Assembly (NCBI GenBank): GCA_041390625.1 | Contig: JAWKPM010000010.1 | Span: 115,390-179,389, forward strand | Source: RBC038 sp041390625 | GTDB lineage: Bacteria > Chloroflexota > Dehalococcoidia > UBA2979 | Direction: 5' to 3' | DNA: 64,000 nt | The notes under the pieces: generated by a model | Databases searched by the model: none | What the model was told of the DNA's origin: nothing | The model's input: only the letters and a program-made list of their open reading frames with translations | Position numbers and translations under genes: made by a program | Shown here: in pieces, positions 34,362 through 41,503 of the stretch | Numbering within the stretch: position 1 is the first letter of the stretch | Layout: the number at the start of each line of letters is the position of its first letter

Positions 34362-34424
34362 ATCGGAGGGGTCAGGCCCGCTCCGATGTACCGTGCTCCT
34401 CAGTTCGCTTCGCGCGATTCGCGA

Positions 34425-34841
34425 TTACTGCTGGACGATGACTGCGTGGAAGGTGTCGATGTTGGCGACGGTCAGCTGCGGGCCGGGAGCGGCGTCCGTG
34501 TCGCACGAGATGTTGTGCGCGGGAGCGACGCCACCGGAACGCGTGCAGCTGTAGTAGCCGGCGCCGGAGTCGAACTGGACCTCCACGGTCAGGCTCGTGT
34601 TGGTCGCGTCACCGTTGTCGGCGGTCGCCGTGAAGGTCACGGTGTCCACCAGCGTCGGGTCGGCGGCGTTGAGGTTGTAGTCGATCGCCGTGATGGTGAA
34701 ACCGGACACGGCCGTCTCACCGTCACCAGCCGAGCTCACCGGGACGGTGTTCGATGCCGCGAACGCGGCGCCGCCGACGGCGAACAGGGCCACCGCTGCC
34801 ACCAGTGGCAGCAGCGGAATCCTCCGAATGGTCTGTCGCAA
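34425..34841 (-). CDS. TasA/CalY-like secreted protein, probable signal peptidase substrate
   Basis: Exported protein of about 138 residues. Arg-rich start, hydrophobic LLPLVAAVALFAVGGAAFA, then a mature beta-rich domain beginning SNTVPVSSAGDGETAVSGF, with DTVTFTATADNG and a Cys pair (YYSC, NISC). The order of signal, short Ser/Gly stretch and ~110-residue beta domain is that of small SipW-dependent TasA/camelysin-type proteins. The start is TTG 34841, seven bases after AAGGAGG, one of the best ribosome sites here, so high expression is likely. The signal peptidase gene follows 63 bases downstream. Fibre formation is a guess. Confidence 0.72.
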   Translation of the reverse strand: MRQTIRRIPLLPLVAAVALFAVGGAAFAASNTVPVSSAGDGETAVSGFTITAIDYNLNAADPTLVDTVTFTATADNGDATNTSLTVEVQFDSGAGYYSCTRSGGVAPAHNISCDTDAAPGPQLTVANIDTFHAVIVQQ

Positions 34842-34917
34842 TGGATGCCTCCTTGTCTTTCCCGTTGCAGACAAAGAGTCGTCCGGTCTTAACACTCCTT
34901 GAGGAATACGAAGCCGA

Positions 34918-34941
34918 AAACGGCCTCGATCGAGGCCGTTT
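34918..34941. terminator. 24-base perfect palindrome built from the iterated hexamer
   Basis: AAACGGCCTCGA at 34918-34929 is followed directly by its reverse complement at 34930-34941. The core is CCTCGA joined to TCGAGG. Short A/T runs flank it on both sides. It lies between the DUF2277 gene (stop 35035) and the TasA-like gene, so it can end the former before the promoter of the latter. Confidence 0.6.
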
Positions 34942-35034
34942 CCCTAGGGGAGTTCCCGCGTCAGAGGTTCGAAAGACGTGCGGCAGCGTGGGTTAGGCCG
35001 CCCTCACCCGCATCGAGATCGCACGCCGGCGGCG

Positions 35035-35241
35035 TCAGGCCTTCGCCAGCTCCAGCGCCTCGAGGAGCCGTCGCGTCGCGGTCGACACGTCCTCGACGGC
35101 CTGATCGAAGGCCGGGGCGTTGCGCTGCGAGGGCTTCCGGTAGCCAGAGATCTTCCGCACGAACTGCAGCGCCGCGGCGGCGACCTCCTCGTCGGTGGCG
35201 AACTCGTCTGGGCGTCGAAGGGTCTTGATGCTTCTGCACAT
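35035..35241 (-). CDS. DUF2277 family protein
   Basis: Protein of 68 residues that begins MCRSIKTLRRP, the hallmark of DUF2277, then TDEEVAAAALQFVRKISGYRKPS and an alpha-helical end. The family is widespread in Actinobacteria and Chloroflexota and has no known function; the Cys2 and Arg/Lys cluster are its invariant parts. TAAGGT six bases before the ATG and the lack of a ribosome site point to a leaderless mRNA. It is divergent from an SDR gene. Confidence 0.88.
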   Translation of the reverse strand: MCRSIKTLRRPDEFATDEEVAAAALQFVRKISGYRKPSQRNAPAFDQAVEDVSTATRRLLEALELAKA

Positions 35242-35247
35242 GCGGGC

Positions 35248-35253
35248 ACCTTA
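35248..35253 (-). promoter_or_regulatory. Putative -10 box, six bases before ATG 35241
   Basis: TAAGGT on the minus strand, then six bases, then the DUF2277 start codon. It is a weaker box than the others but has the same spacing. Confidence 0.4.
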
Positions 35254-35344
35254 GCACCGGGTCGATCGCGCCGGGCCTTCGCATCGCGCATTCCACTCGG
35301 AGTAGCATGCGGGCGCCCGTCACGAGGCGTGCTTGGAGGCAGCG

Positions 35345-36142
35345 ATGACCATCGAGGGCCGATTCAACCTGCAGGGCAAGACCGCCCTCATCACCGGTGC
35401 CGGGACCGGCCTCGGTCGCGCGATGGCGCTCGCGCTCGCCGATGCCGGCGCGAACATCGTCGGCGCCGCGCGGCGCCTCGAGCCGCTCGAGGAAACTCGT
35501 GCCCTCGTTGAGGCGAAGGCCCGCCGAGGCCTCTCGATCCCGACGGATGCCACCGACAGCGGGCAGGTGAACGCGATGGTCGAGCAGGCCATCCGCGAGT
35601 TCGGCCGCATCGATGTGCTGATCAACAACGCGGGCGGCGGCGGCGCCGGTCGAGGCAAGACGCTGCCCGAGCTCACGGACGAGGAGTGGCGCGAGGGCAT
35701 CGACGTGAATCTGTCCTCGGCGTTCTTCTGCTCGCGCGCGATCGTGCCCCACTACCTGGAGCACGGCGGCGGACGCGTCATCAACATCACCTCGGGCTGG
35801 GGGATGCGCGGCGGGCGCGGCAACTTCATGTACTCGATCGCGAAGGGCGGCGTGATCCAGCTGACGAAGACCCTCGCGATGACGTATGCGCGCGACAACA
35901 TCCGCGTGACGTGCATCGCGCCGGGCTCGATCCCGCATCGACTCACGCCCGAGGCGCGGGAGCAGCGCGACGCGCTGCAGCCGATCGGCCGCGTGGGCTG
36001 GGCGTGGGAGATCGGCCCGCTGGCGGTGTTCCTGGCCTCGGAGAGTGCCGACTACATGTCGGGCGAGACGGTGTTGCTCGATGGCGGGGCGATTGCGGGC
36101 GGGGTCACGCCGGGCGGCGTCGCGCCACTCGCCGAGGGGTAG
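35345..36142 (+). CDS. SDR-family NAD(P)-dependent oxidoreductase
   Basis: Classical short-chain dehydrogenase/reductase, 265 residues. Cofactor motif GAGTGLGRAM near residue 16, NNAGGGG near 95, catalytic Ser in NITSGWGM, and YSIAKGG with the normal YxxxK near 160. The closing FLASESADYMSGETVLLDGG is standard. It uses NAD(P)H on an unknown alcohol or ketone in the cytoplasm. The ATG at 35345 has GGAGGC seven bases before it; TAGCAT at 35303-35308 is a likely -10. It serves as an intact contrast to the two SDR copies at 36905-38828. Confidence 0.9.
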   Translation: MTIEGRFNLQGKTALITGAGTGLGRAMALALADAGANIVGAARRLEPLEETRALVEAKARRGLSIPTDATDSGQVNAMVEQAIREFGRIDVLINNAGGGGAGRGKTLPELTDEEWREGIDVNLSSAFFCSRAIVPHYLEHGGGRVINITSGWGMRGGRGNFMYSIAKGGVIQLTKTLAMTYARDNIRVTCIAPGSIPHRLTPEAREQRDALQPIGRVGWAWEIGPLAVFLASESADYMSGETVLLDGGAIAGGVTPGGVAPLAEG

Positions 36143-36149
36143 CGCTCGC

Positions 36150-36440
36150 CTAGACCGGGACGGCCTCGGCGGACTCGATTACGGCCTCGATCTCCTCGCG
36201 CAGGGTGCGGGAGAGGCCGTCGCCCTCGAGGCAGGCGGGGCAGGTCGGCTCGGGCGGCGCACCGGTGTCGATGAGGCGCACGCGCAGCGGACCGCCGGCG
36301 ATGTAGATGCCACAGAGGGTGTCGACGGAGTTGGCGACGACGAGTCGCGGCTCCAGATCGCGCGCGTCGTGCAACACGATCCAGTGCCAGTCGCCACCGA
36401 GGTCGTTCATCGCCTTGCCGACGATGCGTCGATCAGCCAT
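36150..36440 (-). CDS. Hypothetical small protein with one CxxC
   Basis: Protein of 96 residues with DWHWIVLHDARDLEPRLVVA, a beta-rich middle and CPACLEGDGL near residue 68, then a helical, acidic end. One CxxC plus Cys43 and nearby His could hold a metal, but no family is recognised. The ATG at 36440 is six bases after CAGCAT, repeating the leaderless layout in weaker form. It converges on the SDR gene, eight bases away. Confidence 0.6.
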   Translation of the reverse strand: MADRRIVGKAMNDLGGDWHWIVLHDARDLEPRLVVANSVDTLCGIYIAGGPLRVRLIDTGAPPEPTCPACLEGDGLSRTLREEIEAVIESAEAVPV

Positions 36441-36446
36441 AGCACC

Positions 36447-36452
36447 ATGCTG
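36447..36452 (-). promoter_or_regulatory. Weak -10-like box, six bases before ATG 36440
   Basis: CAGCAT on the minus strand at the same six-base spacing as the five clearer cases; the first base departs from TANNNT, so this one is uncertain. Confidence 0.25.
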
Positions 36453-36483
36453 ACGGGCCTGCGCCAGCCCGTCGATGGGTAAA

Positions 36484-36510
36484 GGTCCCGAAGGTCGGAC
36501 CTTCGGGACC
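36484..36510. terminator. 12-bp hairpin after the zinc-ribbon gene
   Basis: Arms 36484-36495 and 36499-36510 are perfect complements around a three-base loop. On the minus strand the stem ends in CCTTTACCC. It lies ten bases after the stop at 36520 and separates that gene from the next one at 36440. Confidence 0.75.
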
Positions 36511-36519
36511 CGGGCGGAC

Positions 36520-36690
36520 TTAGCGCTTCTTGGCCGTGCCTCGCGAGACCCAGCCGCGCTCGGGCGCGGTGGAGAACTCGCGCTCGGCGCCACAGCGCTT
36601 GCACACGCCCAGGCTCACGGCGCCGGAAGGACTGCCCAGGATCCAGTGATGCGCACAGCCCGTCATCACCTCGGCTACTGCCTTCGCCAT
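36520..36690 (-). CDS. 56-residue zinc-ribbon-like protein
   Basis: Very short protein with CAHHW near residue 11 and CKRCGAE near residue 30, a Cys-His/Cys-Cys set able to bind one zinc. The end is basic (SRGTAKKR). ATG 36690 follows AAGGGG; longer in-frame starts exist upstream but lack ribosome sites. The tight terminator downstream supports a real transcript. The pattern recalls small actinobacterial zinc proteins of unknown role. Confidence 0.6.
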   Translation of the reverse strand: MAKAVAEVMTGCAHHWILGSPSGAVSLGVCKRCGAEREFSTAPERGWVSRGTAKKR

Positions 36691-36904
36691 GTCCACAGTC
36701 CCCTTTCGCGCCTGCGTCGACCCGCGCGTCGGCACGCGGACTCGACGTCCCCAGTAGGCGAGCCTCGCGACGTCCCTGTCGCTTGGGCTCATCACCCCTC
36801 GATGATCCGTCTCGCGAGCGCGCTGCCCCGCTTCCCGCGGGGCGCGCGACCACGCCAACCGAGCGCGTAACCGCCGCAGGTCACGCGCTCCGGTAGGTCA
36901 CGAA

Positions 36905-37858
36905 CTAGCTGCCGCCGCCCTGGCCGCCGGCGCCGGGGCCACCGCCCATGCCAGCCATGCGCTGCATCGGGTAGCCGCCCATCGCCATCGTTCGAGGCCA
37001 CAGCTCGAACAGCCGGTCGATGTCGAAGAAGGGCTCCTCGCTCCAGAACACGCGCTCCTGCACGGGCGGGCTGTAGAGCGAGATGCGGTGCCCGGTCGCC
37101 CCGAAGACGCGGCCGTTCGCGACCTTGCCCTCGTCCGAGGCGAGCCAGGTGATGATCGGGACCACGTTCTTCGGGTCGCCCTGCGTGCCGCCGGCCGAGA
37201 GGCTCGGCGGCGGTGCGTCGTTGTCGACCGCGCGCCCGCGGTCCGTCATGCGCGTGGAAGCGATCGGGGCGATCGCGTTGCAGGTCACGCCGTAGCGCTC
37301 GAGGGCCGCAGCGTTCGAGCGCATCAGGCCGAGCTTGCCGGCGTGGGCGGCCGAGTAGTTCGGCTGGCCGGCCGAGCCGTACACGCCGGCGTCGGAGGTG
37401 AAGTAGATGATGCGGCCGCCGCGGTCGCGCTGCTGGCGCCAGTAGATCGCGGCGAACTTCGTCGGGGCGAAGCAGCCCTTGAGGTGAGCGCGGACGAGGC
37501 CGTCCCACTCCTCCTCGGTCATGTTGAAGATCATGCGCTCGCGCAGGATGCCGTGCGCGCACACGAGGATGTCCAGGCCGCCGTACGTGTCGAGGGCGGT
37601 CTTGATCGTGTTCTCGGCGACCTCCATGTCGGCGATGTCGCCGATGATGCCCGTCGCCTCGCCGCCGGCGGCCTTGATCTCGTCGACGACCGCGTTCACG
37701 CGGCTCGCGTCGACGCCCATGCGGCCCTCGACGTCTGCGCCGGTGTCGGCGACGACGACCTTCGCGCCCTGCTCTGCGAAGACTTTGCAGATCCAGCTAC
37801 CCATGCCACCGGCGCCGCCGGTGACCACCGCGATCTTGCCGTCCAGGTGCTTTGCCAT
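36905..37858 (-). CDS. SDR-like protein with YxxxH in place of YxxxK (copy 2)
   Basis: Short-chain dehydrogenase-like protein, 317 residues. Cofactor motif GGAGGMGSWI near residue 14, CAHG at the NNAG position, Ser in YFTSDAG. The active-site Tyr is in NYSAAHAGKLGL, where the residue four after Tyr is His, not Lys. The C-terminal 60 residues extend the fold (FWSEEPFFDIDRLFELWP) and end in a Gly/Met-rich tail. It is a tandem paralog of the next gene, 43 bases away, and shares the substitution. Either the enzyme works differently, uses the shifted Lys, or is a binding protein. Confidence 0.85.
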   Translation of the reverse strand: MAKHLDGKIAVVTGGAGGMGSWICKVFAEQGAKVVVADTGADVEGRMGVDASRVNAVVDEIKAAGGEATGIIGDIADMEVAENTIKTALDTYGGLDILVCAHGILRERMIFNMTEEEWDGLVRAHLKGCFAPTKFAAIYWRQQRDRGGRIIYFTSDAGVYGSAGQPNYSAAHAGKLGLMRSNAAALERYGVTCNAIAPIASTRMTDRGRAVDNDAPPPSLSAGGTQGDPKNVVPIITWLASDEGKVANGRVFGATGHRISLYSPPVQERVFWSEEPFFDIDRLFELWPRTMAMGGYPMQRMAGMGGGPGAGGQGGGS

Positions 37859-37901
37859 GTCGATGTGTCCCTTCGCTCCTCGGTCCCGCTTGCCGCGCCC
37901 G

Positions 37902-38828
37902 TTACGGGCTCAGCCGCGGTCCCGGGCCCAGGTCCACGCCCTCGCCCGCGAGGGTGTCCGGCATGACCTCGAAGAGCCGGTCAACGTCCCAGTAGGGGTT
38001 GTCGAAGTAGTAGATCGAGCGATCCCAGCCCTGCTCGCGCCACATCGTGATCTTGTGGCCGGTCACGCCGATGACGCGGCCGGTGATGTCCTTCCCCTCG
38101 TCGGAGGCGAGGTAGACGATCGCAGGGACCGCGTTCTTCGGGTCGCGCGAGGTGCCGGCGGCCGACTCGCTCGGTGGCGGGCCTTCCTGGTCGACGCCAC
38201 GACCACGGTCGGTCATGCGCGTCGAGGCGCCCGGGGAGATGCAGTTCGAGGTGACGCCGTAGCGCGCCAGCGCCTGCGCGTTCGAGAGCGAGAGGCCGAT
38301 CTTGCCGGCGTGCGCCGCCGAGTAGTTCGGCTGGCCTGCACCGCCCAGGATGCCGGCCGTGGAGGTGAAGTAGATGATGCGGCCGCCGCGGTCGCGCTCC
38401 TGCCGCCAGTAGATCGAGGCGAACTTCGTCGGAGCGAAGCAGCCCTTGAGGTGCGTGTGGACGACGCCGTCCCACTCGTCCTCGGTCATGTTGAAGATCA
38501 TGCGCTCGCGCAGGATGCCGTGCGCGCAGACCAAAATGTCGAGGCCCCCGTAGTTGTCGAGGGCCATCTTGATGGTGTTCTCAGCAGTGTCCATGTCGGC
38601 GATGTCGCCCAGAGCGGCCATCGCCTCGCCACCGTTCGCCTTGATCTCATCGACGACGGCGTTGACGCGAGAAGGGTCCATCCCCATCCGGCCCTCAACG
38701 TCGGCGCCGGTGTCGGCGACGATAACCTTTGCGCCCTGCTCCGCGAAAATCTTACAGATCCAGCTGCCCATGCCCCCGGCCCCGCCGGTGACGATGGCAA
38801 CCTTGCCGTCCAGGTGCTTCCCCGCCAT
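37902..38828 (-). CDS. SDR-like protein with YxxxH in place of YxxxK (copy 1)
   Basis: Paralog of the downstream gene, 308 residues and nearly collinear: GGAGGMGSWI, DIADMDTAENTIKMALDNYGG, ILVCAHGILRERMIFNMT, YFTSTAGIL and NYSAAHAGKIGL. As in its copy, His sits where the catalytic Lys should be. SNCISPGASTRMTDRGRG follows at the usual site. The C-terminal extension FDNPYWDVDRLFEVMP is conserved between the copies but outside the standard SDR fold. ATG 38828 has GGAGGAA. They may form a heteromer. Distantly similar SDR domains occur in hydratase-dehydrogenases. Confidence 0.85.
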   Translation of the reverse strand: MAGKHLDGKVAIVTGGAGGMGSWICKIFAEQGAKVIVADTGADVEGRMGMDPSRVNAVVDEIKANGGEAMAALGDIADMDTAENTIKMALDNYGGLDILVCAHGILRERMIFNMTEDEWDGVVHTHLKGCFAPTKFASIYWRQERDRGGRIIYFTSTAGILGGAGQPNYSAAHAGKIGLSLSNAQALARYGVTSNCISPGASTRMTDRGRGVDQEGPPPSESAAGTSRDPKNAVPAIVYLASDEGKDITGRVIGVTGHKITMWREQGWDRSIYYFDNPYWDVDRLFEVMPDTLAGEGVDLGPGPRLSP

Positions 38829-38951
38829 GGTGTTCCTCCACTGCGCCCGGAGCCTAGTCTCGGGAAACTGAGGCCGTCAATTACGCGCAGATTGTGGATC
38901 AGTTCCTCGACGACAGAACGCCCGAGGATGACGCGAGGAGGGACGGCCCGC

Positions 38952-39440
38952 GTGACGAACGAGGAGCGAGCCCCCGTTTCGCGCGATGCCGCCCTCGAGG
39001 CCGCGCGGCGCCTCGGCGTCTCCGCCGACGACTTCGCGAAGGTCGAGGAGCGCCAGCGCCGCCGTTCGAGGGGCGTCGCCGGACCTGCCGATGCCTTCTG
39101 GGAGGCGGCCAACGATGCGCTTGAGCGCTACCTCGCCGCGCGCGACTGGGACGGCGCCGGCGTCGTCTACCACGCCCAGGCTCGCTGGCTCTACGAGCAC
39201 GAATCGGACCACGATCACTCGGACCTCCAGCGGTCGGCGCACGAGGCGCGCATCGTCGACCTGCGCTCGCGCCGCCATCACCGCCGCGTCGCCATCGAAG
39301 CGCGCTGCTGCGACGCCTGCGCCGAGCGCGACGGCGAGGAGCTCTCCTTCGCGCGCGCTCTCGAGGAGTCGCCACTCCCGCAGGAGGTCTGCACGCTTCG
39401 GTGGTGCACCTGCTCCTGGCGCGGCATCCCGAACCGCTAG
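38952..39440 (+). CDS. Hypothetical protein with Cys clusters
   Basis: Protein of 162 residues. The first half is helical and charged (AALEAARRLGVSADDFAKVE), the middle is His-rich (YEHESDHDHSDL, RSRRHHRRV), and the end has RCCDACAERDG and, 25 residues later, CTLRWCTC, enough for one or two zinc sites. GTG start 38952 is 10 bases after GAGGAGGG. It is divergent from the SDR pair. No family recognised; a nucleic-acid-related role would fit but is a guess. Confidence 0.65.
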   Translation: MTNEERAPVSRDAALEAARRLGVSADDFAKVEERQRRRSRGVAGPADAFWEAANDALERYLAARDWDGAGVVYHAQARWLYEHESDHDHSDLQRSAHEARIVDLRSRRHHRRVAIEARCCDACAERDGEELSFARALEESPLPQEVCTLRWCTCSWRGIPNR

Positions 39441-39518
39441 CGCGCCCCGCGCGCGAGGTGCATGGCCGCGCGCGCTACGATGGCGCCGCCGAACGGAGCC
39501 GCGACGAGAGGCGGGACG

Positions 39519-40112
39519 ATGACGTCCGCACGCGTGAATTCCTTCCCCCAGACCGTCGAGGTCGGCGGGCGCACCTACACACTGCGGCTCATGACGCCCT
39601 CGGACGGGGGGCGCATCCTCGCGTTCGCCCGCTCGCTGCCGGCGCACGACCTGCTCTTTCTCCGTCGGGACATCACCAGTCCAGAGGAGGTCGAGCTCTG
39701 GATGGACGAGATCGAGCGCGGCAACACGCAAACGATCCTCGCGCTGCAGGGCGACGAGCTCGTGGGATACTCCGCGGTCGCCCGCAACACCCTCAGCTGG
39801 ATGCGCCACGTCGCCGAGCTGCGCGTGCTGGTCGCCGAGGATCACCGTCGAGGCGGCCTCGGCCGGATGCTCACGACGGCGGCGTTCCGCCTCGCCGTCG
39901 AGATGGGCGTCGAGAAGATGCTGGCGCAGATGACGGTCGACCAGGAGGGCGCGATCGGCGTCTTCTACCGCCTCGGCTTCGAGGAGGAGGCGCGCCTCCA
40001 CGCCCACGTGAAGGACCGCGACGGCAAGACCTACGACATCGTGCTGCTCAGCCAGGACGTGTCCGAGTACCAGGCGGCCCGTCAGCAGCGCGCCGGCGGA
40101 TCAGCGGGATAG
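39519..40112 (+). CDS. GNAT-family N-acetyltransferase
   Basis: Acetyl-CoA-dependent acyltransferase of 197 residues. The GNAT core is clear: QGDELVGYSAVARN, AELRVLVAEDHRRGGLGRML (motif A with its R-x-x-G-x-G/A loop) and IGVFYRLGFEEEARL. The substrate could be an amino group of a protein, antibiotic or small amine. The ATG at 39519 was chosen over an earlier in-frame start because of GAGAGGCGGG upstream; TACGAT at 39476-39481 is the probable -10. Confidence 0.85.
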   Translation: MTSARVNSFPQTVEVGGRTYTLRLMTPSDGGRILAFARSLPAHDLLFLRRDITSPEEVELWMDEIERGNTQTILALQGDELVGYSAVARNTLSWMRHVAELRVLVAEDHRRGGLGRMLTTAAFRLAVEMGVEKMLAQMTVDQEGAIGVFYRLGFEEEARLHAHVKDRDGKTYDIVLLSQDVSEYQAARQQRAGGSAG

Positions 40113-40142
40113 CGCCAATCCTCGACGGCTCGACCAGCCGGG

Positions 40143-40148
40143 TAGAAT
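40143..40148 (+). promoter_or_regulatory. Putative -10 box of glgC, six bases before ATG 40155
   Basis: TAGAAT followed by six bases and the glgC start codon; no ribosome site. It is the best -10 match among the leaderless candidates. Confidence 0.55.
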
Positions 40149-40154
40149 GGCGCC

Positions 40155-41387
40155 ATGGCTGACCCTCGGGTTCTGGCCTTCGTGCTTGCCGGCGGCGAAG
40201 GAAAGCGCCTCTATCCGCTGTCGCGCGACCGCGCGAAACCGGCCGTGCCGTTCGGCGGCACGTATCGACTGATCGACTTCGCGCTCTCGAACCTGGCGAA
40301 CGCCGGGTTCCGGCGCATGGCCATCCTCACGCAGTACAAGAGCCACAGCCTGGACCGCCACATCGCGCTGACGTGGCGCCTGTCGCCGCTCCTCGGCGAC
40401 TGGGTCTCGACGGTGCCGGCGCAGATGCGTCGAGGCCCGTTCTGGTTCGCCGGGTCGGCCGATGCGATCTACCAGAACCTCAACATCCTCAACGACGACC
40501 GACCGGACTACGTCCTCGTCTTCGGCGCAGACCACATCTATCGGATGGACCCGGGCCAGATGCTCGATGCGCACATCGAGTCGGGCGCCGGCGTCACCGT
40601 CGCCGCGGTGCAGATCCCCGTCGAGGAGTCGCCCGCCTTCGGCATCATCGAGGCCAGCGAGGACGGCCGCATCGTCGATTTCCACGAGAAGCCTCGTCAC
40701 GCGGTGCCGGTGCCGGGCGATCCGACGCGCGCCCTCGCCTCGATGGGCAACTACATCTTCACCACCTCGGTGCTGCGCGAGGCGGTGGCGGCCGACGCCG
40801 CCGACCCGGAGTCGAACCACGACATGGGCGGGGACCTGATCCCGGCGCTCGTCCAGCAGGGCGACGCGGTGGTCTACGACTTCACGCTCAACGAGGTGCC
40901 GGGCCAGACCGACCGCGAGCGCGGCTACTGGCGCGACGTGGGGACGCTGGACGCCTTCTACGAGTCGCACATGGACCTGGTGTCCGTGGACCCGGTGTTC
41001 AACCTCTACAACTCGGACTGGCCGATCTACAGCTACCAGCCGCCGCTGCCGCCGGCGAAGTTCGTCTTCGACGCGCCGGATCGCCGAGGCACGGCGCTCA
41101 ATTCGATCGTGTCGCCGGGGGTGATCGTGTCGGGCGCGACGGCGCGCGGCTCGGTGCTGTCGCCCAACGTGCACCTGCACCAGCACTCGGTGGTGGAGGA
41201 CTCGGTGCTGTTCCACGACGTAGACATCGGTCGAGGCGCGGTCGTGCGTCGGGCGATCATCGACAAGGGCGTGGTGGTGCCGGCGGGCGCGCAGATCGGC
41301 GTCGACCAGGAGCGCGACCGCGAGCGGTTCACGGTCACCGACTCGGGCGTGGTCGTGATCGGTAAGGGCGATCTCGTCGAGCCCTAG
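40155..41387 (+). CDS. glgC: Glucose-1-phosphate adenylyltransferase
   Basis: ADP-glucose pyrophosphorylase, making ADP-glucose from glucose-1-phosphate and ATP for glycogen or other glucans. The nucleotide site is AGGEGKRLYPLSRDRAKPAV with KPAVPFGGTYRLIDF, the metal Asp is in FGADHIYRMD, and the substrate strand is FHEKPRHAVP. The C-terminal beta-helix carries GVIVSGATARGSVLSPNV. Its 410 residues are normal. No glycogen synthase gene is next to it; the exopolysaccharide operon begins 117 bases downstream, so a role there is possible. Confidence 0.93.
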   Translation: MADPRVLAFVLAGGEGKRLYPLSRDRAKPAVPFGGTYRLIDFALSNLANAGFRRMAILTQYKSHSLDRHIALTWRLSPLLGDWVSTVPAQMRRGPFWFAGSADAIYQNLNILNDDRPDYVLVFGADHIYRMDPGQMLDAHIESGAGVTVAAVQIPVEESPAFGIIEASEDGRIVDFHEKPRHAVPVPGDPTRALASMGNYIFTTSVLREAVAADAADPESNHDMGGDLIPALVQQGDAVVYDFTLNEVPGQTDRERGYWRDVGTLDAFYESHMDLVSVDPVFNLYNSDWPIYSYQPPLPPAKFVFDAPDRRGTALNSIVSPGVIVSGATARGSVLSPNVHLHQHSVVEDSVLFHDVDIGRGAVVRRAIIDKGVVVPAGAQIGVDQERDRERFTVTDSGVVVIGKGDLVEP

Positions 41388-41421
41388 GCCCTGCCCGAGG
41401 GCTCACCCTCGACCTCGCGTG

Positions 41422-41438
41422 CTGACAGGTTCCTGACA
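41422..41438 (+). promoter_or_regulatory. CTGAC-N6-CTGACA direct repeat before the polysaccharide operon
   Basis: Two CTGACA copies whose starts are 11 bases apart, one helical turn. The second could serve as a -35, with TACCTAT at 41457-41463 as the -10. An 8-bp hairpin (41469-41476 with 41482-41489) follows in the leader, just before the ribosome site. The same arrangement recurs at 48824-48840. Confidence 0.45.
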
Positions 41439-41503
41439 AGCAGGCCACTTCTGTGGTACCTATGGCGCGACCTGCCAGGACGGCAGGTCGGAGGTCGGTC
41501 GCG

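Noticed and set aside
34378..34424. Short CGCGATTC repeats as a regulatory site
   Set aside because: Only two small copies in the gap between the TasA-like and signal peptidase genes; too weak to call.
34961..35938. 325-codon minus frame across the DUF2277 and SDR genes
   Set aside because: It overlaps two recognised genes in other frames and has no family signal.
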